Positions 34,520 through 41,219 of a stretch of 64,000 nt of DNA are shown here, piece after piece (the first letter of the stretch is position 1; every line of letters begins with the position of its first letter). A program made the translations under genes and the position numbers. Origin of the DNA: Paenibacillus sp. FSL R10-2734 (GTDB taxonomy: Bacteria; Bacillota; Bacilli; Paenibacillales; Paenibacillaceae); the NCBI RefSeq assembly GCF_037963865.1, contig NZ_CP150170.1, forward strand, positions 2,914,001 to 2,978,000. Reading direction: 5' to 3'. The notes under the pieces are model-generated. The model made no database searches and was not told the DNA's origin. It saw only the letters and a program-made list of their open reading frames with translations.

Positions 34520-35677
34520 ATGGATCGTTTGAAAATAGGTATTACCTGTTATCCGTCTCTTGGCGGCTCAGGCGTAGTAGCGACTGAATTAGGAAAACTC
34601 TTAGCCGAAAAGGGACATGAAGTTCATTTTATTACACATAGTATCCCGTTCCGGCTAGGGAAGTTTCAGAAGAACATCTTTTACCATGAGGTAGAGGTTA
34701 ACGATTATTATGTATTCAAATATCCTCCTTATGATTTAGCACTTGCTACTAAGATGGCCCAAGTTGCCAAAATGCAGAATCTGGATCTGTTCCATGTTCA
34801 TTATGCCGTTCCGCACGCTGTGTGTGCTTTCCTTGCGAAGCAGATGCTAGGTAATGATATAAAAGTTGTAACGACCTTGCATGGCACTGATATTACGGTA
34901 CTTGGACAGGATGAATCACTAAAAGATCTAATCCGTCTTGGAATTAATGAAAGTGACGCAGTAACAGCTGTATCGAAGGATCTCATTAGAGAAACACGAG
35001 ATGTCCTGGATATCACACGCGAGATCGATCTCACTTATAACTTTGTAGATCATCGTGTCTATTATCCACGGGATGTAACGAACCTACGGGGAGATTTTGC
35101 TTCTTCTGATGAGAAGATCCTAATGCACATCAGTAATTTCCGCCCAGTCAAAAGGGTGAGTGATGTGGTGGATATATTTGCTAAAGTGAATCTTGAAATA
35201 CCTTCACGTCTGCTGCTTGTTGGCGAAGGGCCAGATCTTCCTAAGATTCAAGCCAAGATCAGTGAAATGGGTCTAGAAGATAAAGTGCGCTTTTTAGGTA
35301 GACAGGATGAGATCGCTCAAGTGATTTCGTTGGCTGATCTGCTCCTGTTGCCTTCAGAGAAGGAAAGCTTTGGTCTGGTTGCGCTGGAAGCGATGGCATG
35401 TGGCGTACCGACTATAGGTTCTCAAACCGGAGGTATCCCGGAGCTTATAGAACATGGAAAGACAGGATTCATTGCCCCGGTTGGTGATACAGAAACTATG
35501 GCGAACTATGCAATCAAACTCCTATCGGATGATCGTATGGTGCAGCAGTTCAGCCAAGCTTGTCTGGAAACGGCCTGCAAAGATTTCTGTAAAGATTCGA
35601 TTACAAGTCAGTATGAAGATATATATTACCGTGTGCTGGGGCGCAAGGTGCCTAGACTGGATACAGTCAGGGGGTAA
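34520..35677 (+). CDS. bshA: N-acetyl-alpha-D-glucosaminyl L-malate synthase BshA
   Basis: GT4 glycosyltransferase that joins GlcNAc to malate, first step of bacillithiol. The 385-residue protein has GGSGVVATELGK near 13-24, FHVHYAVPHA, the FRPVKR motif and the E-x7-E donor site ESFGLVALEAMACG. GGGGACGGAG precedes the ATG. Confidence 0.96.
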   Translation: MDRLKIGITCYPSLGGSGVVATELGKLLAEKGHEVHFITHSIPFRLGKFQKNIFYHEVEVNDYYVFKYPPYDLALATKMAQVAKMQNLDLFHVHYAVPHAVCAFLAKQMLGNDIKVVTTLHGTDITVLGQDESLKDLIRLGINESDAVTAVSKDLIRETRDVLDITREIDLTYNFVDHRVYYPRDVTNLRGDFASSDEKILMHISNFRPVKRVSDVVDIFAKVNLEIPSRLLLVGEGPDLPKIQAKISEMGLEDKVRFLGRQDEIAQVISLADLLLLPSEKESFGLVALEAMACGVPTIGSQTGGIPELIEHGKTGFIAPVGDTETMANYAIKLLSDDRMVQQFSQACLETACKDFCKDSITSQYEDIYYRVLGRKVPRLDTVRG

Positions 35678-35687
35678 GGAGTTCGTA

Positions 35688-37076
35688 ATGGAATGGAAAA
35701 TGGCGCCATCCGCTATGGCTCTTGCCGCGGAAAATGTAATTTCTGAGCTAACTCAAAACGGCCATGAGGCTTTTTGGGTCGGAGGATGCATTCGCGATGA
35801 GCTATTGGGCAGGCCAGTGCATGATATGGATATTACAACTTCAGCATTGCCGGAGGAAGTGATAGCTATCTTCGCACGCAGTGTTCCGACAGGATTAGCA
35901 CATGGGACTGTCACTGTGCTTCAGGATGGACATGGGTTTGAAGTGACTACATACCGAACAGAAAGTGGTTATGTCGATCATCGTCGTCCGGACCATGTTG
36001 AATTCGTAAGCGATGTGAAGGAAGATCTTCGTCGTCGTGATTTTACGATTAACGCTATATGCTGCGGGCTGGGTGGAGATCTGATTGATCCCTTCGGTGG
36101 TGAGAAGGATCTAGCTCTTCGTGTGATCCGCTGTGTGGGGGATGCGGAGGAGCGGTTCGATGAGGATGCACTTCGCATGCTTCGCTGCGTTCGTTTCGCA
36201 TCGGTGTTAGATTTCTCCATCGCCAAGAATACGTGGAGGGGGCTATTGCGCCAGCGAGAAAGACTAGCGCATATTGCTGTGGAGCGTGTCCGCGCGGAGC
36301 TGGAACGCATCGTAGAGGGGCCGCATCCTCGGCGCGGCCTCGCTATGCTGGCGCGCTGCGAGCTGCTCGCGCGCGGCAAAGCCCCGTTCCCCTGGACCGG
36401 AACCGATCTGGCGGCTGCTGCCGCCTTAACGGCCGGGATAGGGGAACTGGAAAGCGCCCACCTGCGGTGGGCGCTTCTCCTACATGCCCTGAAGCAGTCG
36501 GCCCAGGAGGCCGATGAGCTGCTGCGGGCATGGACGTTCTCGGGGACGACGCGGACCAGCGTCGTCCAGGTGCTGCGGGTCCGCGAAGCTTGGACCGCTG
36601 CCCTGAAGGCGGTGCCGCCGGGGGAACCAGGCGGCACAGATCTACTGCGGCGGCGCTGGATCGCCGCAGTGCTGTCCTTCGGCGTGGAAGCCGCCGAAGG
36701 GTGGCTCTCGCTGCTGGCTATCTTGCCAGCAGCCGCTCATCCCGCTGCGAACCCGCCAGCGGACTCAAAGAACTCACCCGCTGTCAGCACCTCAGCGGTC
36801 TCGGAAGTCTCGCCCGCTGTCAACACCTCAGCGGACTCAGAAGTCTCGCCCGCTGTCACCGTCCCAGCGGAGTGGATCGCTCAGATGCCGCTCAAACGCC
36901 TCTCAGAGCTTGCAGTTACAGGTAATGAGGTGGCGGAAGCGCTTGAGAAGCGTCCGGGTCCTTGGCTCGGAAATATGCTGAACGCACTTCTGCAAGCGAC
37001 TGCATCTGGTGATCTTCTAAACAATAAACAAGTATTGCTGCTTGAAGCAAAAAGGATGGATGGTCATGAGCTATGA
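35688..37076 (+). CDS. cca: CCA tRNA nucleotidyltransferase
   Basis: Adds or repairs the 3' CCA end of tRNA. The 462-residue protein (ATG 35688, AAGGAG 35675-35680) has WVGGCIRDELLGRPVHDMDI with the DxD metal site, RRDFTINAI, and DEDALRMLRCVRFAS. N-terminal catalytic and neck domains look normal. From roughly residue 200 to 400 the DNA becomes strikingly GC-rich, and residues 363-395 are a 12-residue Ser/Pro/Ala tandem repeat that is not part of the usual fold. Confidence 0.94.
   Translation: MEWKMAPSAMALAAENVISELTQNGHEAFWVGGCIRDELLGRPVHDMDITTSALPEEVIAIFARSVPTGLAHGTVTVLQDGHGFEVTTYRTESGYVDHRRPDHVEFVSDVKEDLRRRDFTINAICCGLGGDLIDPFGGEKDLALRVIRCVGDAEERFDEDALRMLRCVRFASVLDFSIAKNTWRGLLRQRERLAHIAVERVRAELERIVEGPHPRRGLAMLARCELLARGKAPFPWTGTDLAAAAALTAGIGELESAHLRWALLLHALKQSAQEADELLRAWTFSGTTRTSVVQVLRVREAWTAALKAVPPGEPGGTDLLRRRWIAAVLSFGVEAAEGWLSLLAILPAAAHPAANPPADSKNSPAVSTSAVSEVSPAVNTSADSEVSPAVTVPAEWIAQMPLKRLSELAVTGNEVAEALEKRPGPWLGNMLNALLQATASGDLLNNKQVLLLEAKRMDGHEL
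36774..36872 (+). repeat. In-frame 36-bp tandem repeat inside cca
   Basis: Units start at 36774, 36810 and 36846 and encode SPAVSTSAVSEV, SPAVNTSADSEV and a partial SPAVTVPA. Low-complexity and predicted disordered; it lies between the body domain and the last helices of the CCA enzyme. Confidence 0.9.
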
Positions 37077-37866
37077 TAAAGCGCTGTCGCTAACCGAATT
37101 GAAGCAAAAAGCTTCCAATTCGAATTGGATAGACAGAGTTCAGCTCCTGGAATCTGTCGTGTCCACTCAGGAGGAAGCCAAAAGATTGGCAGAAAGCGGT
37201 GCACCAGAGGGTACAACTGTAATCGCTGAAGAACAAATCGGTGCTAGGGGGCGAATGGGGAGGAAATGGTTTTCTCCTCGTGGCAAAGGCATTTGGATGA
37301 GTATAGTATTGCGACCAAATTTACCTTTGTTACAGACGCCTCAATTAACACTGCTGGCTGGGGTTGCCGTCTGTAAAGCGATTCGCCAAGTAACCGGAGT
37401 AGATGCCGGCATTAAATGGCCGAATGATTTGCTTGCGGGTGGTCGTAAGATATGTGGAATTTTGCTCGAATCTTCTCTAAGTGAAGGGGAGCTTCATTAT
37501 TGTATCGCTGGGATTGGAATTTCTGCGAACATGACTGAAGATGATTATCCCGATCATCTGAAGGAAGTAGCTACTTCACTTCAGATTCAGCGGGGTGGTG
37601 TTCCTATTGACCGTTCGGAGCTGGTAAGAGCTGTATTGGATGAACTTGAGATGCACTACAATCTATACATGAAACAAGGTTTTATGCCTATAAAAGAGCT
37701 GTGGGAGTCGATGTCAGTCACCTTGGGTCGCCAGATCGCTCTGAATAGCCCTCAGGGGCGTTCGGAAGGAGTTGTAGTAGGTCTGGATGACCTGGGTGGA
37801 TTGCTGCTTAAGAATAGCTCAGGGAAGATCTCTAACGTATGCTCAGGGGAAATTGAACTTTTATAG
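37066..37866 (+). CDS. birA: Biotin-[acetyl-CoA-carboxylase] ligase without repressor domain
   Basis: Attaches biotin to the carboxyl carrier protein. The 266-residue protein has GARGRMGRKW near 60-69 (biotinyl-AMP loop), KWPND and the GIGISANM segment, and a small C-terminal domain. B. subtilis BirA is about 325 residues with an N-terminal winged helix that represses bio genes; here only about 25 residues precede the catalytic domain, and an in-frame stop at 37018-37020 prevents extension. So this copy should be a ligase only. It overlaps cca by 11 bases. Confidence 0.93.
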   Translation: MSYDKALSLTELKQKASNSNWIDRVQLLESVVSTQEEAKRLAESGAPEGTTVIAEEQIGARGRMGRKWFSPRGKGIWMSIVLRPNLPLLQTPQLTLLAGVAVCKAIRQVTGVDAGIKWPNDLLAGGRKICGILLESSLSEGELHYCIAGIGISANMTEDDYPDHLKEVATSLQIQRGGVPIDRSELVRAVLDELEMHYNLYMKQGFMPIKELWESMSVTLGRQIALNSPQGRSEGVVVGLDDLGGLLLKNSSGKISNVCSGEIELL

Positions 37867-37875
37867 GCCTTTTCT

Positions 37876-37911
37876 ATATGACAGGGGTGTCATTCCTTGT
37901 CATATTTTTTT
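37876..37911 (+). terminator. Terminator after birA
   Basis: ATATGACA/TGTCATAT stem (37876-37883 with 37898-37905), 14-base loop, then a T run. Confidence 0.72.
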
Positions 37912-37932
37912 CGTGTAATTCCACATTCTTTT

Positions 37933-37941
37933 TGATATACT
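37933..37941 (+). promoter_or_regulatory. Extended -10 promoter for the pan operon
   Basis: TGATATACT (TATACT at 37936-37941) with no clear -35. Predicted start near 37948, giving a leader of about 255 bases. Confidence 0.55.
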
Positions 37942-38027
37942 ATGGATCGGAGGCGGTATCGTTTTGCGAACTGTACTCTTGATCTGATGTAATTAATAAT
38001 ATTTTTATTACTGGAATCACCTTCATA

Positions 38028-38153
38028 ACTGCGTTAGACGGTTACGTTGGATTCTGCTCTGAGCCGTAAGGACCGAGACAGAAGGGACGATCGCGAGTGA
38101 CTCTTTTTTGCCCTTCGGACCTTTTTAGCAAATCATTGCTAAAAGGTTTTTTT
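38028..38153 (+). promoter_or_regulatory. Structured attenuator-like leader upstream of panB
   Basis: An extended imperfect stem (ACT-GCG 38028-38033 with CGC-G-AGT 38092-38098; inside it CGG-TTACG 38039-38046 with CGTAA-GGA-CCG 38065-38075, bulged GGA) is followed by an intrinsic terminator (38119-38153) ahead of panB. GAAGGG (38081-38086) can pair with CCCTTC (38111-38116), a possible alternative fold. The pan RNA motif is known from panB leaders in Firmicutes and this may be a member, but I cannot verify the consensus. Confidence 0.55.
38119..38153 (+). terminator. Intrinsic terminator in the panB leader
   Basis: ACCTTTTTAGCAA (38119-38131) pairs with TTGCTAAAAGGT (38136-38147) with one bulge, then seven T, 51 bases before the panB start. 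Confidence 0.88.
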
Positions 38154-38203
38154 GTTGCGATTTTTACGGGGATGTAATTTCAAAAAGGAGGACGAAGAGA
38201 AAA

Positions 38204-39070
38204 ATGGCGAACAAACAAGCGCTTAATATTGTAAAAATGAAAAAAATGAAAGCAGAAGGTGTGCCGTTGAGTATGCTGACCGCTTATGATTACCCATCGG
38301 CTTTATTAGCTGAAGAAGCAGGTATCGACCTTATCCTAGTGGGTGACTCCTTGGGAAATGTGGTACTTGGGTATGATACAACTTTACCAGTTACGATTGA
38401 CGATATGGTCTACCACACGCGCTCAGTAACCCGGGGAGCACAAAAAACGTTCATCGTGGCAGACATGCCATTTATGACCTATCACGGAAGTATTGATGAG
38501 ACCTTGCGAGGTGTGCGCAGATTGATGCAGGAAGGGCGGGCTCATGCTGTCAAAATGGAAGGCGGTCTCGAAATTTGTGAGACAGTTACTGCGGTTGTAG
38601 CTGCAGGAGTTCCTGTTCTGGGTCATATTGGGCTAACGCCTCAATCGGTAAATATGATTGGTGGTTACCGCATTCAAGGAAAAGATGCGAAGGATGCAAA
38701 ACGCCTGATGGATGAGGCTAAGGCCCTTGAAGCAGCCGGTGCTTATGCAGTGGTACTGGAGCTGGTGACAGAAGAAGTAGCACAAGCGATTTCAGAGGCG
38801 CTGAGCATTCCGACCATTGGGATAGGTGCAGGACGTTATTGTGACGGACAGGTATTGGTTTTCCATGACTTGCTGCGTTATGCCTCACCATACCGCGAGA
38901 AACGTTTTGTCAAAACATATGTGGATGTGGGTAATATGATACGTGAGGGCATCAGCCAATATGTGCAGGAAGTGAAAGACCGCTCGTTCCCGGATGAAGG
39001 TCATGTTTTTAATGCTGATGAAACCGTTCTGGAATCTTTATACGGCGGTGCCGGAAAGGAAGGGGAATAA
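38204..39070 (+). CDS. panB: 3-Methyl-2-oxobutanoate hydroxymethyltransferase
   Basis: First committed step of pantothenate synthesis, ketopantoate from alpha-ketoisovalerate. The 288-residue TIM barrel has LTAYDYPSA, the Mg-binding VGDSLGNVVLGYDTT near 47-61, KMEGG and the PTIGIGAG segment with the catalytic region. AAAGGAGGACG precedes the ATG. Confidence 0.97.
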   Translation: MANKQALNIVKMKKMKAEGVPLSMLTAYDYPSALLAEEAGIDLILVGDSLGNVVLGYDTTLPVTIDDMVYHTRSVTRGAQKTFIVADMPFMTYHGSIDETLRGVRRLMQEGRAHAVKMEGGLEICETVTAVVAAGVPVLGHIGLTPQSVNMIGGYRIQGKDAKDAKRLMDEAKALEAAGAYAVVLELVTEEVAQAISEALSIPTIGIGAGRYCDGQVLVFHDLLRYASPYREKRFVKTYVDVGNMIREGISQYVQEVKDRSFPDEGHVFNADETVLESLYGGAGKEGE

Positions 39071-39071
39071 G

Positions 39072-39962
39072 ATGAGAGTTGTTAGAAGCATTGAGCAGCT
39101 GCGCGAAGCTTTGGAATATATGAGACAAGGCGGGCATACCCCGATTGGGTTTGTTCCAACGATGGGCTACCTGCATGAAGGACATGCCAGTCTGCTTCGT
39201 CGGGCTGGAGAAATGAGCAACACGGTGGTTATGAGCATATTTGTGAACCCGCTGCAGTTCGGACCCAATGAGGATTATGATTCCTATCCGCGTGACGAAA
39301 AGCGTGATTTGGAGCTGGCAGAACGCGAGGGAGTGGATATTGTATTTATCCCCAGTGTGGAAGAAATGTATCCACAGCCTACCCGAACTACTGTCTCGGT
39401 ATCGGAGCTTACCACTCGGCTCTGTGGGGCTTCTCGACCAGGGCATTTTGATGGTGTAACAACAGTGGTTAATAAGTTCTTCAATATCGTACAGCCGGAT
39501 TATGCCTTCTTTGGGCTAAAGGATGCTCAACAGGTCGCTGTGCTCCGCCGAATGGTGTCCGATCTGAATATGCATGTTGAAATTGTACCTTGTCCTATCG
39601 TTCGCGAAGCGGATGGGCTGGCACTCAGCTCACGTAATGTTTTCTTATCTTCAGAGGAGCGCAGTCAGGCTTTGGTGTTATCCCGTTCTCTTCGAGAAGC
39701 GCGTCAGTCCATCGAAGAAGGTAAGGTAAGAACGGCTGCTGAAGTGCGGGAAATCTTAAACACGGTTATTTCCAGCTCACCTTTAGCGGTGATCGATTAT
39801 GCGGAGATCCTAACGTTCCCTGATCTTGAAGGGTTGAACGATGAGGTTGTTTTATCGGAAGTGAATGGGGAAATTATTATAGCGCTTGCCGTGAAGTTTG
39901 GCAGAACACGCTTAATTGACAATAATGTATTTATTCCAAAGGAGGTTGCCGCTCTTGTTTAG
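39072..39962 (+). CDS. panC: Pantoate-beta-alanine ligase
   Basis: Joins pantoate and beta-alanine with ATP. The 296-residue protein (ATG 39072 after GGAAGGGG) has the HIGH-type motif in PTMGYLHEGHASL near 27-39, FVNPLQFGPNEDYDSYPR, and FGLKDAQQ with the KMSKS-like LSSRN segment. Longer frames upstream lie within panB and lack a ribosome site. Confidence 0.97.
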   Translation: MRVVRSIEQLREALEYMRQGGHTPIGFVPTMGYLHEGHASLLRRAGEMSNTVVMSIFVNPLQFGPNEDYDSYPRDEKRDLELAEREGVDIVFIPSVEEMYPQPTRTTVSVSELTTRLCGASRPGHFDGVTTVVNKFFNIVQPDYAFFGLKDAQQVAVLRRMVSDLNMHVEIVPCPIVREADGLALSSRNVFLSSEERSQALVLSRSLREARQSIEEGKVRTAAEVREILNTVISSSPLAVIDYAEILTFPDLEGLNDEVVLSEVNGEIIIALAVKFGRTRLIDNNVFIPKEVAALV

Positions 39963-40338
39963 ACATATGATGAAATCCAAAATTCACCGCGCGACGGTGA
40001 CAGAAGCGAATTTGAATTATGTGGGTAGTATTACCATTGATGAGAATTTAATGGAAGCGGCAGATATTCTTGAGAATGAAAAAGTGCAGATCGTGGATAA
40101 CAATAATGGTTCACGGTTAGAAACCTATGTCATTCCTGGGCCTCGCGGTAGTGGAGTGATCTGTCTAAATGGTGCGGCCGCTCGTCTTGTTCATCCAGGA
40201 GATACAGTCATTATCATTTCGTATGCGATGTTGTCCTCTGAAGAACTGAAGTCCCATAAGCCAACAGTGGTATTCGTGGATGAAAATAACAAACCCGTGA
40301 AGCTGGCAGATCATGAATTGCATGCTACAATCGCTTAA
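39955..40338 (+). CDS. panD: Aspartate 1-decarboxylase precursor
   Basis: Pyruvoyl enzyme making beta-alanine for PanC. A TTG start at 39955, ten bases after AAGGAGG, gives a 127-residue protein that begins MFRHMMKSKIHRATVTEANL and matches the family length. Self-cleavage would occur in NYVGSITID between Gly and Ser. It overlaps panC by eight bases. The frame extends upstream, but the family pattern begins at this TTG. Confidence 0.95.
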   Translation: MFRHMMKSKIHRATVTEANLNYVGSITIDENLMEAADILENEKVQIVDNNNGSRLETYVIPGPRGSGVICLNGAAARLVHPGDTVIIISYAMLSSEELKSHKPTVVFVDENNKPVKLADHELHATIA

Positions 40339-40345
40339 ATATAAT
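40318..40345 (+). promoter_or_regulatory. Promoter for the TPR gene inside panD
   Basis: TTGCAT (40318-40323), 16 bases, TATAAT (40340-40345), overlapping the panD stop region. Confidence 0.6.
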
Positions 40346-40395
40346 GAACATACGCCATGTAATGAATGGCAGGGATGAAAGTCCCCGATCTCGCA

Positions 40396-40433
40396 GAAAA
40401 TGAAGTCAGGCAAGCTGAACTGATTTCATCTTC
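40396..40433 (+). other. Leader hairpin before the TPR gene
   Basis: TGAAGTCAG (40401-40409) pairs with CTGATTTCA (40420-40428) with one G-T pair and flanking extension. No T tract, so not a terminator; it ends about 20 bases before the next ATG and might affect its translation. Confidence 0.45.
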
Positions 40434-40452
40434 AGTAAGAGGGGGATAGCCC

Positions 40453-41094
40453 ATGTTTCAACATTTGTTTGCTGAAATGAACAAGGTGCTTCAGGAAATC
40501 GTTACAGATTACCCTACAGCGGAGGGTGCCCGCCGGAATGAGCTTTTATGCAATTATAATATGCTGCATAGACTAAGCGATAAAGTGATGGACGAATGGC
40601 TGGCTTTTGCTGAGAAGCTTAGTCACTTTCGCGAGAGTGTGGATTTTACGTCGGTGGTCGAAGAGGAATTGCCAGAGCAGGAAGCACCCGAGCTGTGTAT
40701 GGATACTTTTGTAAGAGGTCAGGGTTATTATAAGCTCTTGATGTATGGAAAATGTATTGAACAGTTTAAGGAAGTTATCCTGCAATATCCGGATAGTTTG
40801 GCCGCCCGATTATATTTAGCCATTTCTTACCTACAGGAAGGGGATGGGGAAACAGCTTGGGGTCATCTGAACCATATGCTTAGTTTGATACGGGAAAATA
40901 AGCTGAAAGCAATGGTTTACAATGCTTTAGGCTGCATACGAGCATCTCAGGAACGTTTCAATGAAGCGCAGGAGCTGTTCGGCCTTTCTTTGCAGCTTGA
41001 CCCGGCACTTCCTGAGCCAACCGTTAATTTGGAGGTTTGCCGCCGCCGAGGAGGAAAGCTTCATTTCGGAAATCAGCTCGTTTCTTTGTTGTAA
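40453..41094 (+). CDS. Tetratricopeptide-repeat protein, 213 residues
   Basis: N-terminal helical part, then three TPR-like units from about residue 90 (GYYKLLMYGKCIEQFKEVIL; DSLAARLYLAISYLQEGDG; ERFNEAQELFGLSLQLDPAL). No signal sequence or catalytic motif. AGAGGGGG precedes the ATG. It has its own promoter and terminator; role unknown. Confidence 0.85.
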   Translation: MFQHLFAEMNKVLQEIVTDYPTAEGARRNELLCNYNMLHRLSDKVMDEWLAFAEKLSHFRESVDFTSVVEEELPEQEAPELCMDTFVRGQGYYKLLMYGKCIEQFKEVILQYPDSLAARLYLAISYLQEGDGETAWGHLNHMLSLIRENKLKAMVYNALGCIRASQERFNEAQELFGLSLQLDPALPEPTVNLEVCRRRGGKLHFGNQLVSLL

Positions 41095-41124
41095 AATATT
41101 TTTTAATTCCGCACTTTCATTCAA

Positions 41125-41166
41125 GCGATGCATCCCCTAAACCAGTGGTGTGCATCGCCTTTTTTC
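41125..41166 (+). terminator. Terminator after TPR gene
   Basis: GCGATGCA/TGCATCGC stem (41125-41132 with 41151-41158), 18-base loop, then C and six T. Confidence 0.82.
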
Positions 41167-41219
41167 GCAACTTCTGTTATGCTGATTAAGAGTCTCAATT
41201 GAAAGGGAATAGAATTATA

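Noticed and set aside
36233..36925. Additional genes in the other frames of the GC-rich part of cca
   Set aside because: GC-rich DNA is open in several frames on both strands; only the cca frame has family motifs.
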